Assembly (NCBI GenBank): GCA_031267385.1
Contig: JAIRZF010000116.1
Coordinates: 1-42,357 of the forward strand
Origin: Dysgonamonadaceae bacterium
Lineage (GTDB): Bacteria; Bacteroidota; Bacteroidia; Bacteroidales; Azobacteroidaceae
Length of the DNA: 42,357 nucleotides
Reading direction: 5' to 3'
Shown: positions 26,430-36,150 of the stretch, piece by piece
How the letters are laid out: every line of letters begins with the position of its first letter
Position numbering within the stretch: position 1 is the stretch's first letter
Translations under genes and position numbers: made by a program
Notes under the pieces: model-generated
What the model was told of the DNA's origin: nothing
Database searches by the model: none
What the model saw: the letters and a program-made list of their open reading frames with translations, nothing else

Positions 26430-27092
26430 ATGAAAGTTAAAGTGTACAATTTAGTTATTTTAGATGAAAGTGGGTCGATGCAATCAATTCACAAGCCTGC
26501 GGTTGATGGATTGAACGAAACATTGCAAACGATTCAATCGGCACAAAAAATTCATGGAGAATTGCAAGAACATTTCGTTACAATGGTTTTTTTCAATTCG
26601 AATGGAATACGAACCATCGTGGAAAATAGACCTGTTGAACAAGTGAAATTATTAAAAATGAACGATTTTCATCCGAATTCAGGGACTCCTCTTTATGATG
26701 CAATGGGAATAACTCTATCAAGACTACGTTATCAGATAGATGAGAATGAAAAGTCCCAAGTCTTGATAACGATTATTACTGATGGCGAAGAAAATGCATC
26801 AAGGGAATATTCCGGGAAAATGATAAAAAATCTGGTTCGTGATTTGAAGCAAGCAGGTTGGGTGTTCGCATATATTGGAGCTAACCAAGATATAGATGAA
26901 GTGGCTGATTCTATGTCTATAGATAATAGGATGGGATTCAGTGCTGATGAAATAGGTAGTCAATTTATGGCATATAAGCTGAACGCAAGTAGAAATAACT
27001 TTTACAATAAACTATCCAGAAGTTTGTTTGGTGCTGAAGTTAATTTACAAGAAGATTTTTTCGAAGATGAAGGAAAGCCAAAGCCTGAGTAA
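26430..27092 (+). CDS. Cytosolic von Willebrand factor A (vWA) domain protein
   Basis: A single vWA domain fills most of the 220 residues and has a complete metal site (MIDAS): D12-x-S14-x-S16 in LDESGSM, T86 in SGTPLYD, and D118 in ITDGEE. No signal peptide or membrane helix is present, so it binds a partner inside the cell. Such stand-alone bacterial vWA proteins act with chaperone-like ATPases, in stress or metal responses, or in defence gene sets. None of these partners is seen here except the divergent 450-aa unknown. The acidic tail (EDFFEDEGKPKPE) is probably flexible. Confidence 0.9.
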   Translation: MKVKVYNLVILDESGSMQSIHKPAVDGLNETLQTIQSAQKIHGELQEHFVTMVFFNSNGIRTIVENRPVEQVKLLKMNDFHPNSGTPLYDAMGITLSRLRYQIDENEKSQVLITIITDGEENASREYSGKMIKNLVRDLKQAGWVFAYIGANQDIDEVADSMSIDNRMGFSADEIGSQFMAYKLNASRNNFYNKLSRSLFGAEVNLQEDFFEDEGKPKPE

Positions 27093-27125
27093 ATGAGCAA
27101 CTGTGCCTTTCGCTAAAAAAAACGA

Positions 27126-27145
27126 CTCAAAAAAAAACTTTTGAG
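27126..27145 (+). terminator. Weak terminator-like hairpin after the vWA gene
   Basis: CTCAAAA and TTTTGAG form a 7-bp stem around a 6-nt A-rich loop, 34 bp after the vWA stop. No T-tract follows. The remainder of 27093-27247 shows no supported gene or clear promoter. Confidence 0.3.
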
Positions 27146-27247
27146 ACATCTTCTTTGTTTATTCCAAAATTCAAACCCTGGCCAATAAACATATCAACCG
27201 GCTAAGTGCATTGAAAGAATATTATATTCGTGAAGATCTGTTTTTTT

Positions 27248-30200
27248 ATGAAACTGTTGCTGATAACCATTTTAATGGGGGGGATCATTCCTGTTATTTC
27301 GGCAAATAACAACCAATACCGCTTCAGGACTTTATCTCCGGAAGGGGGGTTTAGCTATGACGGTGTAATATCTGTTCAACAAGACCACGACGGATTTATC
27401 TGGATACTGATGGAAAATAACCTGTATCGCTTCGACGGTTATCAATATAAACATTATTACTCCCGGTTTACTTCACTCGATAATACTGTGGAATGGTTAT
27501 TTTACGGAATGGAAGTCTGTTCTTCCGGGAAACTCTTTGTGAGCGCCAATAACGGTTTATATGCCTACAATAAGACTTTTGATACATTCAATCTCATTTG
27601 TCCTCAAAATATCGAGGCTTTTACCGTCACAAATAACGACACCATTTGGATCAGGCAAAATAAAGAGTGGAATATTGTAGACATTGAAAAAAAGAGTTTA
27701 TATACTCCCCTGTATGATGGGGAAAAACCGCATTTCACCGGGTCGGTTTCCTGCCTCAATGACGAAGATTTTTATGTATTCGGAAATTATGGAAAACTCT
27801 ATAAGTATGATAATTCTAAAAGAGAATTTTCATTTTGTATGAACCTGCCTCATTCTGATATGCCGGTTTTAAAAGCAAAATCGCACAAAGGAAAACTATG
27901 GGCGCTCGTTGATAAACATGGTATTTATAAAATCAATTTATCAACTTTCACAATCGAAGCTCATTTCGATTTTTACAATGAACTTGGGAATAATCTCACC
28001 GTCAGGTCTTTTCATGTAGATAAAAAAGGAGAAATATGGTTGGGTACAATCCACGGACTGTACATTTTGAATCCGGAAAATGGGAGTTATACACATTATA
28101 AACACTCGGAATCCGACCTGTTCGGATTGCCGAACAATTCGGTATGGAGTATCAACGAAGATTATCAGAAAAACATATGGGTAGGCCTTTTCTCAGGAAA
28201 TATCTGTTATGTGAATCTTGATGAAAAAAATCCATTTAAAGCATATTACACACACAAGAACAGAGATAATCATACACCGGTCACCGCTTTCACCGAAGAT
28301 CCACGTCATTTATGGATTGGAACCGACGGATGGGGAATTAGCCTTATAGACAAAAAAACCGGAGATCATACCTATTATACATACCTGGAAAAAGGGAATG
28401 GTTTGTCGTCCGACCACATAAAATCGCTGGTGACAGACAAGGCGCAGAATGTCTGGATCGGCACATACATGGGAGGCCTGAACTGTTTCAACTCCAAAAG
28501 CAAACAATTCGGGCATTTTGTATCCGATACAGAGAAAAATTCCCTGTTAAATAACAATATAAGAAAAATTATACTTGAAAATGATTCGGGATTGTGGATA
28601 GCATATCAGCAAAAAAGACCGGCAATTTCTTTTTATTCATTCAAAAATAAGATTTTCACTCACTACGACTTTTCCAACGGGTTGAGTGATATAAACGTCT
28701 TTGACAATCATTGTAATTATTCTAAAAACAGCAATAATGTTTACATCTTCGACCTCCTGCGCGGAAGAGAAAATCAATTATGGATACTGAGCAGAAAAAA
28801 TCTCTATCGGATGGACATCAGGAAAAATACAGTGAAAAAAATTGAAACAAATGATACTGTATTTGCTAATTTCTCCACTTTTTGTTTTGATGACTCCGGT
28901 AATTTATGGATCGGGACTATGGGAAACGGATTGATCAAATACAATCCGGATACCGGCAATTTCAGTGAATATAAAGATCCTATGAACCTCGGCGCTTCTT
29001 CTATTTACAGTATTTGTAACGATGACGAAGGGAACATCTGGATGGGTACTAATACCGGTTTGATCCGGTACAATATAAAACAGGACTTGTTTTCGGATTA
29101 CGATAAACAGGATGGGATACAAGGGGCTGTTCACAATCCTATCGCATCAATGAAAGGCGCTGACGGTAATTTATATTTTGGAGGAACAAACGGATTCACA
29201 GTTGTTTTCCCAAAAGAAATTGTTCCTAACAGTTATCGCCCGCGAGTCATTTTGTCAGACTTCCTGATAAATCATGTCCCGACCAAGGCATTATTTTCCG
29301 GAAAAGATCCATCAAATTCAGAAAAAGAAATCGTCCTGAATTATAATCAGACAAATTTTGGCTTAAAATTCGCTTCGGACAACTACCTCATTCCTGAAAA
29401 AAACAGATTCAGATACCGCCTGAAAGGATATGATGCCCGGTGGATCGAGACAGATGCTTCTAATCGCACGGCTTTATACTCGAAAGTTCCACCCGGCGTG
29501 TACTATTTTGAGATAAAAGCCTCCAACAACGACAATGTCTGGAGTGATGAGACTACTGTCGTAAAAATAATACGTAAACCGACGCCATGGCTCTGGTGGC
29601 CGGCTTACTGTCTTTACTCGCTGTTTGGTTTATTCGTATTATACCTCATTTTACGTTATTATAACGGGAAGAAAAAATTAAAATTTCAGCTATATCTTGA
29701 GACTATTGAGAAAACTAAAAAAGAAGAGATCCATCAGACTCAATTAAGATTCTATACCGATATATCTCATGATTTTAAGACTCCATTATCACTTATTCTC
29801 GCCGCACTTTATAATATGAAGAAAAACGGTCAGAAAAAGAACTATCATGACATAGTGGAAAATAATACCAGAAGATTATTAAAACTGGTCAATGAACTGA
29901 TGGATTTTAAAACCATTGAAAATGGTGGAAAGAGCCTGGAATTGCAAATGGTAAATGTGAACACATTTGTTGAAAATATAGCAATGGATTTCAAAGAATA
30001 CGCCAATGAAGAAGGGATACATTTCAGGATAAAAACATCTTTGGCGCTCAAACTTGTTTGCATCGACAAAAATGTGCTTGAAAAAATCATTATGAATTTG
30101 TTGAATAATGCATTCAAGCACACAAACAACGGAGATTCCGTCTCGGTAGAGATATTGTCTGAAAACGATCTGTTCCAGTCGGAATATGCCGTTCATCATG

Positions 30201-31363
30201 CCATTTCCAGTGAAAATTTTGTTCCCGGAAACACATTCGGCATTGTGATCCGGGATACGGGCACGGGTATTCCTAAAGAATCGATAGAGGATGTATTCGA
30301 AAGGTACTTCAAATTAAATACAACGGGTTCCGACTCTCATCCGGGAACCGGAATCGGATTGGCTTTAGTGAAAAGCCTCATCTTGTTGCACAAAGGGGAA
30401 TTAAACATTTTCAGTGAAGAAAAGAAAGGAACTGACATCGAAATACGCTTCTCCATGGATGAAAAAACTTACGACGCCTCTTCTTCCACCGCACGAAGTG
30501 AACAGTATCTTCATGAAAAAAGTAAACTTAAAAAATTAAATCCGTCGTCTGATGAAAACAATGTCGACAGGTTGATGAAAAGTGGCAAGAAACGTATTCT
30601 GTTGGTTGAAGACCACGACGACTTAAGAGAATTAATTACCGACACATTATCGGAAGAGTATGATATTGTGCAGGCGGAAGACGGAATTGTTGCCCTGGAG
30701 ATATTAAAAGACAGGATTGTCAATCTGGTTATCTGCGACATCATGATGCCGAATATGGATGGCATCACTCTTAGTGAAAAAATTAAAAACAACATAAAAA
30801 CATCCCATGTTCCGATCGTCTTACTCACTGCAAGATCCGGGATAGAGAGTAAGATAGAAGGGGCAGGATCGGGAGCGGATATCTATCTTGAAAAACCCAT
30901 TGATTTCAATTTGCTGAGATTGACAGTCCGGAATGTTTTCAAACAACAACAGCAATTGAAAGAATATTACGCAAAAAATCACTTTGCAGACAATCCGGAT
31001 TTGTCCTCCAACGAGGAAGACAATAAGTTTCTGAGGGATTTTATTCAAATCATTGATAACAATCTCAATCAATCGGATCTGGACGTCAATTACATCGCAT
31101 CTCAAATGTCGATGAGCCGCAGTAAGCTGTATAATAAAGTCAAAATGATGACCGGACAATCCATTATCGAATTCGTATTGAATATACGATTTGCAAAAGC
31201 AGCCCGATTGATTATCGAAGAAAATATGAGTATGCGTCAGGTGATGGAAATGATCGGAATCGAAAGCCAATCTTATTTTACAAATACTTTCAAGAAAAAA
31301 TTTGGAGAGACCCCAACTACATTTGCATCCAATCATAGAAAACAGAAACCGGATAAAACCTGA
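27248..31363 (+). CDS. Hybrid two-component system regulator (HTCS) of the polysaccharide-utilisation type
   Basis: The ORF track uses GTG at 27230, but the ATG at 27248 begins a proper signal peptide (MKLLLITILMGGIIPVISA). Using ORF-track residue numbers, the periplasmic part holds two-component propeller (Reg_prop) repeats (GLYILNPENG, LWIGTDGWG, VWIGTYMGGL, LWIGTMGNGL) and then a Y_Y_Y domain ending near 780. A TM helix lies at about 787-808. HisKA has the phospho-His in DISHDFKTPL (about 848). HATPase_c shows NNAFKH, DTGTGIP and GTGIGLALVKS. The receiver domain (about 1121-1238) shows EDHDD, a phospho-Asp in ICDIMMPNMDG, and EKP. An AraC-type HTH ends the chain. Known role: it senses a glycan fragment in the periplasm and activates the adjacent SusC/D genes, which start 131 bp downstream. 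Confidence 0.96.
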   Translation: MKLLLITILMGGIIPVISANNNQYRFRTLSPEGGFSYDGVISVQQDHDGFIWILMENNLYRFDGYQYKHYYSRFTSLDNTVEWLFYGMEVCSSGKLFVSANNGLYAYNKTFDTFNLICPQNIEAFTVTNNDTIWIRQNKEWNIVDIEKKSLYTPLYDGEKPHFTGSVSCLNDEDFYVFGNYGKLYKYDNSKREFSFCMNLPHSDMPVLKAKSHKGKLWALVDKHGIYKINLSTFTIEAHFDFYNELGNNLTVRSFHVDKKGEIWLGTIHGLYILNPENGSYTHYKHSESDLFGLPNNSVWSINEDYQKNIWVGLFSGNICYVNLDEKNPFKAYYTHKNRDNHTPVTAFTEDPRHLWIGTDGWGISLIDKKTGDHTYYTYLEKGNGLSSDHIKSLVTDKAQNVWIGTYMGGLNCFNSKSKQFGHFVSDTEKNSLLNNNIRKIILENDSGLWIAYQQKRPAISFYSFKNKIFTHYDFSNGLSDINVFDNHCNYSKNSNNVYIFDLLRGRENQLWILSRKNLYRMDIRKNTVKKIETNDTVFANFSTFCFDDSGNLWIGTMGNGLIKYNPDTGNFSEYKDPMNLGASSIYSICNDDEGNIWMGTNTGLIRYNIKQDLFSDYDKQDGIQGAVHNPIASMKGADGNLYFGGTNGFTVVFPKEIVPNSYRPRVILSDFLINHVPTKALFSGKDPSNSEKEIVLNYNQTNFGLKFASDNYLIPEKNRFRYRLKGYDARWIETDASNRTALYSKVPPGVYYFEIKASNNDNVWSDETTVVKIIRKPTPWLWWPAYCLYSLFGLFVLYLILRYYNGKKKLKFQLYLETIEKTKKEEIHQTQLRFYTDISHDFKTPLSLILAALYNMKKNGQKKNYHDIVENNTRRLLKLVNELMDFKTIENGGKSLELQMVNVNTFVENIAMDFKEYANEEGIHFRIKTSLALKLVCIDKNVLEKIIMNLLNNAFKHTNNGDSVSVEILSENDLFQSEYAVHHAISSENFVPGNTFGIVIRDTGTGIPKESIEDVFERYFKLNTTGSDSHPGTGIGLALVKSLILLHKGELNIFSEEKKGTDIEIRFSMDEKTYDASSSTARSEQYLHEKSKLKKLNPSSDENNVDRLMKSGKKRILLVEDHDDLRELITDTLSEEYDIVQAEDGIVALEILKDRIVNLVICDIMMPNMDGITLSEKIKNNIKTSHVPIVLLTARSGIESKIEGAGSGADIYLEKPIDFNLLRLTVRNVFKQQQQLKEYYAKNHFADNPDLSSNEEDNKFLRDFIQIIDNNLNQSDLDVNYIASQMSMSRSKLYNKVKMMTGQSIIEFVLNIRFAKAARLIIEENMSMRQVMEMIGIESQSYFTNTFKKKFGETPTTFASNHRKQKPDKT

Positions 31364-31434
31364 AATTGAATGGGTAAAAGCAAATACAGAAAAAAATAAA
31401 TCATTTACAGCAAAAGTAATTTTTCCATTCCCAA

Positions 31435-31442
31435 TAGCTTTG
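31435..31442 (+). promoter_or_regulatory. -7 box upstream of the first susC-like gene
   Basis: TAGCTTTG matches TAnnTTTG, 52 bp before the SusC start. The -33 position (AAAA) does not match, as expected for a promoter that needs an activator such as the upstream HTCS. Confidence 0.45.
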
Positions 31443-31494
31443 TGGGGGAGGAATACACACACACTATTATTTACTAAATCCAAATTATTATTAC

Positions 31495-34350
31495 ATGCAA
31501 AAACATTTTAAAAATCGATCAGAGAAACATTTTGGGGATGACATCTTTATTTTCTCTATCTTCTTTATCTTTTCTTTGACGTGGGGAAGTTCGGTTTGGG
31601 CTCAACAAACAGATTCCGTCGAAGAAAAAGTCGAAAAAAAAGTAGACATTATTTATGGGAGTAAGACAAAACAGGACATGATCGAGTCTTATTCTACCGT
31701 GGAGGGAAAAGTAATTTCAGACAGGCCTACCTACAACATGGCGACCACTCTGTATGGAGTATTACCCGGACTGGGGTTCACTATCAATAGTGGAATGCTC
31801 AGTGAAGATCCTGCTTACAATTTTTCGTTACGCGGACAAACTCCGCTTATTCTGGTGGATGGAATTCCACGCACAAGAATAAATGTACCGGTAGAACAGA
31901 TAGAATCGGTTACCGTCTTAAAAGACGCACTGGGACTTTCAATGATGGGAATGACAGCAGGAGGAGGCGTAGTGAATATTACTACCAAAAAAGGAGATCC
32001 GGGGCGTTTGAAAGTGTCGTTCTCGGCACAACTCGCCGGTAATGAACAATTAAACAGGCCGGATTACCTGAATGCATACAATTATGCTACATTATTCAAT
32101 GAGGCGTCCGGAAACGATGGTTTACACATTCCATATTCTTCCGCCGATTTGGGTAAGTACAAGGATCATTCTGCTATCTATACCCATCCGGACGTCAATT
32201 GGCAGGATGTTTTGCTGAAAGACAAGACCCAGACTCAAATTTATAATCTGAGCTTTGAGGGTGGAGGAAAAAATGCAAAGTACTTCGTACATTTGGGATA
32301 CTATTCACAAGATGGGTTCTTAAAAGAAAATAAGAGTATAAATACTTACAAAACATCGGACTTTTCAAAAAAATATTCGCTGCGGACAAACCTGGACATG
32401 AAATTAACTCCGACCACCGACTTCAATTTGAGGATGGCCGGTCAAATGACCAAGGATAATGCTCCGGGGGGAGGGATCACCAACCTTTATAATGAGCTTA
32501 CACAAACGCCGAATAATGCGTATCCGATGCTGAACCCGAATGGTACACTTGGAGGAAATCTTTTATACAAGACCCAGAATCTTTACGGACAATTGCTGTA
32601 CGCAGGATATAACAACTATAACCTGGCGGATATTAACATCGACATGGAGGTCAAGCAACATTTCTCCGGCCCGTTATCCGGTTTTTTTGCCAAAATTGCA
32701 TATTCTTATAATTCGATGTTCAGGGATGCAATCAACAGGAGTAAATCATCCAGGGGAATTTATATGTACACCGAAGATGCTGACGGAAAAGGACAGTATA
32801 CAATTTTAAGTTCACCTTCCGTACAATCGTCATCATCCGATTATAACCGGCTGAACCGCATGATGCAATACGGAATTGAAGTAGGATATGACTATCAGAA
32901 AGGCAATCACACTTTTAATGGACTCGTAAGCTATAACAATAATAATTTCCTTTTCAGGAATACTCTTCCTGTCGTAAACTCAGGAATATCAGGCCGGTTC
33001 AGTTACGATTATGCAAAAAAATATTATGCTCAACTTGTTACATCTTATATGGGTATGAACCAATTCAAGAAAGGAAGCCGGTTTGGATTTTTCCCGGCTG
33101 TCGGCCTGGGTTGGAACATCTCAAAAGAAGAGTGGATGAGTGAAAACTCCCCGATAAATAACCTGAAATTGAGAACTACATTCGGAATGACCGGTAATAA
33201 TCTCACAGCCCCCTATTTCATGATGGGAGCCGGTAATTTATCATATTATTATGATTATCTCCGTTTTTACAGCGAAGACAATGCTGCTTATTTCGGGAAC
33301 ACACCTTCTGCCCAAACTGCCCTTGCAATGGTTTCTATGGGTTATAAAACGACCTGGGAAAAGAACGTCCGTTTTAATTTCGGAATCGATGCTACTGCTT
33401 TCAATGATAAGATAGATTTTATTGCTGAAATTTTCAACAATAAGATCAATGACATGTTGGTTACCAGAGCTTCTAATAATGCTGGAATTCTGGGAATCAA
33501 TCTAAACCAGGAGAACAATGGAAGTGCAACTATACGCGGATTTGAAGCTAAATTAGGATATTCCGATTCTCATGGAGATTTTAGCTGGACATTCGGAGCC
33601 AACGTCTCCCTTTATAAAATGACACAGGACGGATATGGAGAAGCTCACAAAGAATATGAGTGGATGAAAAGAACCGGGAAAAATTACGGACAATATTTTG
33701 GATACCATGCCGATGGATTCTTCCAAAATCAATCCGAGATAGATTCTTATCTGGCTAAAACCAAAATAGAAAGCGGATACGTTCCAAAACCCGGAGATTT
33801 GAGGTATAAAGATCTCAACAACGATGGAAAAATTAATTACATGGACATTGGAAACATCGGAAATAAAAATCCGAAAGCGCTCTATGGATTATACGGACAA
33901 TTCTCCTGGAAAGGCCTTGGTTTTAATATGCAGTGGACCGGAGTTGCAAATACGGAAGCAATGTTTACGGACGACATGCCATTTCAGGAATATACCAGAT
34001 CGAATACAGCTTATACCCAGGCCACGACAAATCATCTGAACAGGTGGACGCCGGAAAATCCCAATGCAAAATATCCCCGGTTATCCGTTGGAAAGAACAG
34101 TTATAATCAGGCGAATTCGACTTTCTGGCTGAGAAGTACCGATTATTTGAGATTGAAACACGTAGAAATATTTTATAATCTTCCTAAAAAATGGCTTGCT
34201 CCATTGAAGTTGGGAGGAGTAAAAGTATTTGCCACAGGATATAATCTTCTAACGGTCACCCATTTGAAAGGCAGGAATCCGGAATTAACTTCTTATGCCA
34301 GTGTGCCGGATATAAAATCTGTGAGTGCAGGTATAAATTTACATTTTTAA
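31495..34350 (+). CDS. SusC/RagA-like TonB-dependent outer-membrane transporter, short form without carboxypeptidase-like domain
   Basis: 951 residues. An unusually long basic N-terminus precedes the signal-peptide core (FIFSIFFIFSLTWGSSVWA). The mature protein goes almost directly into the plug (about 57-165: FSLRGQTPLILVDGIPR, VTVLKDALGLSMMG, GGGVVNITTKKG), without the usual N-terminal CarboxypepD_reg-like domain. A 22-strand-type barrel follows, with family motifs RFGFFPAVGLGWNISKEEW, LRTTFGMTGNN, DLRYKDLNNDGKI and YLRLKHVEI, and a final Phe. It imports a large nutrient across the outer membrane with the lid protein encoded 19 bp downstream. The acidic/basic EEKVEKKVDIIYG stretch may serve as the TonB box. 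Confidence 0.93.
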   Translation: MQKHFKNRSEKHFGDDIFIFSIFFIFSLTWGSSVWAQQTDSVEEKVEKKVDIIYGSKTKQDMIESYSTVEGKVISDRPTYNMATTLYGVLPGLGFTINSGMLSEDPAYNFSLRGQTPLILVDGIPRTRINVPVEQIESVTVLKDALGLSMMGMTAGGGVVNITTKKGDPGRLKVSFSAQLAGNEQLNRPDYLNAYNYATLFNEASGNDGLHIPYSSADLGKYKDHSAIYTHPDVNWQDVLLKDKTQTQIYNLSFEGGGKNAKYFVHLGYYSQDGFLKENKSINTYKTSDFSKKYSLRTNLDMKLTPTTDFNLRMAGQMTKDNAPGGGITNLYNELTQTPNNAYPMLNPNGTLGGNLLYKTQNLYGQLLYAGYNNYNLADINIDMEVKQHFSGPLSGFFAKIAYSYNSMFRDAINRSKSSRGIYMYTEDADGKGQYTILSSPSVQSSSSDYNRLNRMMQYGIEVGYDYQKGNHTFNGLVSYNNNNFLFRNTLPVVNSGISGRFSYDYAKKYYAQLVTSYMGMNQFKKGSRFGFFPAVGLGWNISKEEWMSENSPINNLKLRTTFGMTGNNLTAPYFMMGAGNLSYYYDYLRFYSEDNAAYFGNTPSAQTALAMVSMGYKTTWEKNVRFNFGIDATAFNDKIDFIAEIFNNKINDMLVTRASNNAGILGINLNQENNGSATIRGFEAKLGYSDSHGDFSWTFGANVSLYKMTQDGYGEAHKEYEWMKRTGKNYGQYFGYHADGFFQNQSEIDSYLAKTKIESGYVPKPGDLRYKDLNNDGKINYMDIGNIGNKNPKALYGLYGQFSWKGLGFNMQWTGVANTEAMFTDDMPFQEYTRSNTAYTQATTNHLNRWTPENPNAKYPRLSVGKNSYNQANSTFWLRSTDYLRLKHVEIFYNLPKKWLAPLKLGGVKVFATGYNLLTVTHLKGRNPELTSYASVPDIKSVSAGINLHF

Positions 34351-34369
34351 TTCTAACAAGATAGTACAT

Positions 34370-36100
34370 ATGAAAACGATTCAATATATAGTTATGTCCG
34401 GATTTTTGATGCTGTGCCTGATTGTAGGGACAAGTTCCTGTTCTTCATTTGAAGATGAACCTCTTGAATGGAAGAGAGATCAAAAAGTATGGGAAAATGC
34501 GGATTCTTTAGGGATCTATGCACTGCAACAACTTTATGGAATTTATATAGAAATGCCTGTTTTACATAATCGCATTTCTTCGGATTATTTGGATGCATCT
34601 ACCGATGATGCTGTGTCCAGCGTTAATTCAAATCAGCCGGTCACCGGGTTCAGGGATGGAAGATGGTCGCCTGTAAACGTGATTGACAACAGATGGACTG
34701 AATGTTATTCCGGTATCCGCCGTGCAAATACGTTCCTGGCCAATGTGGACCGGGTGCCGTTGAGCAAGCAACTTCAGGATGCAGAAGTCGTCAAACAATG
34801 GAAAGCGGAAGCGAGATGTTTACGCGCCTATTTTTATTTTGAGCTGGTAAAACGCTGGGGAGGCGTTCCCCTGGTCGGAAATAAAGTATATGACGTAAAA
34901 GACAAGATAGAAGTAGCAAAAAGTTCTGCAGATCAGTGTTTCGAATACATTGTAACAGAACTCGACGCCGTGAAAGACGATTTGATAAAAGCAGATAAAC
35001 TGGCGGATACGGAAATCGGCCGTATGACAAATGGAGCAGCTCTGGCTATCAAAGCACGAACACTCCTCTACGCGGCAAGCCCGTTGTTTAATCCTTCGAA
35101 TGACAAATCAAAATGGCAAAGAACGGCAGAAGCAGCAAAAGCCGTTATCGATATGAAAAAAGGCGCCGCACCACAGTATACATTACAAAAAGACCCGGAT
35201 AAGATCTTTCTCGACTATAAAAACGGGGAGATGATCGTGGTTAGGATGACTGGAACTACAAGTCAGGAACTGGAGGAACTGAACAGCCCGGTGGGATGCG
35301 GCAACGCTGTAAACCAGGCTCGCGGAATGACCAGCCCATCCCATGACCTGGCTAAAGCGTTCCCTTTGAAAAACGGTAAAGCCATCGACAGCGGCGATCC
35401 CGGATTTGATCCGAAAAACCCTTATAAAAATAGAGATCCGCGTCTTTTGAAGACCCTATTTTGTAATGGAGAAAGCCGATGGTTGAAAAGAACCATATAT
35501 ACCTACGAAGGAGGTCCCGACAAACCAAATACCAATGGCATTCAAACCCGGACAGGGTATTACATGCGCAAATTTATGGGAAAATTCGAAGAAAGTACAA
35601 GTTACAGCGCCCAGAAACATGGCTTCCATCTCATCAGACTCGCGGAAATATACCTGATATATGCGGAAGCATTGAATGAAATAGGACCGGATGCCAACAC
35701 CATTGCCGGAACAACCTCCAACCGCAGTGAAATTTTAACGTACTTGCGCGAAATCAGAAAAAGAGCCGGTATTACTGCCGGCACGGAATCCGGACAGTAC
35801 GGCATTTCAAATAGTCTGAACCAAAATGAATTACGCAAATGTATCCGCAATGAAAGAAGAATTGAATTGGCTTTTGAAGAACACCGCTTTTTCGATATTC
35901 GTCGTTGGAACATAGCATCGGAAACTTTGAATAAACCTGTCACAGGCGTGAAAATCACTAAAAACGCCGATAATTCTTTTACTTATGAGGAAATAGAAGT
36001 AGCCGCTAAATCAAACTATCAGGACTACATGAATCTGTTTCCGGTTCCGGCTGAAGAACTGTACGGAAACGTTTTAATGACCCAAAACCCGGGATGGTGA
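34370..36100 (+). CDS. SusD/RagB-like nutrient-binding lipoprotein (first pair)
   Basis: A lipoprotein signal (VGTSSC, Cys 24) precedes a complete SusD fold. The TPR-like N-terminal part has RRANTFLANVDRVP, AEARCLRAYFYFELVKRWGGVPL and a GALAIKARTLLYAASPLFN-like helix. The RagB/SusD C-terminal part ends HLIRLAEIYLIYAEALNE, REIRKRAGI, IRNERRIELAFEEHRFFDIRRW and LFPVPAEEL...NPGW. It caps the upstream SusC barrel. The 19-bp gap and matching order show one transcription unit. The ligand cannot be told from sequence. Confidence 0.95.
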   Translation: MKTIQYIVMSGFLMLCLIVGTSSCSSFEDEPLEWKRDQKVWENADSLGIYALQQLYGIYIEMPVLHNRISSDYLDASTDDAVSSVNSNQPVTGFRDGRWSPVNVIDNRWTECYSGIRRANTFLANVDRVPLSKQLQDAEVVKQWKAEARCLRAYFYFELVKRWGGVPLVGNKVYDVKDKIEVAKSSADQCFEYIVTELDAVKDDLIKADKLADTEIGRMTNGAALAIKARTLLYAASPLFNPSNDKSKWQRTAEAAKAVIDMKKGAAPQYTLQKDPDKIFLDYKNGEMIVVRMTGTTSQELEELNSPVGCGNAVNQARGMTSPSHDLAKAFPLKNGKAIDSGDPGFDPKNPYKNRDPRLLKTLFCNGESRWLKRTIYTYEGGPDKPNTNGIQTRTGYYMRKFMGKFEESTSYSAQKHGFHLIRLAEIYLIYAEALNEIGPDANTIAGTTSNRSEILTYLREIRKRAGITAGTESGQYGISNSLNQNELRKCIRNERRIELAFEEHRFFDIRRWNIASETLNKPVTGVKITKNADNSFTYEEIEVAAKSNYQDYMNLFPVPAEELYGNVLMTQNPGW

Positions 36101-36150
36101 TAGCGGGATGATGATAGTAAGAAACTATAAATTTAATAAAAAATGTACGT

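Noticed and set aside
27145-27309. 54-codon stop-free frame before and into the HTCS start (SKIQTLANKHINRLSALKEYY)
   Set aside because: It looks mildly coding-like, but it has no start codon, no recognised family, and runs out of frame into the HTCS signal peptide. It could be a decayed gene end, but this is not supportable.
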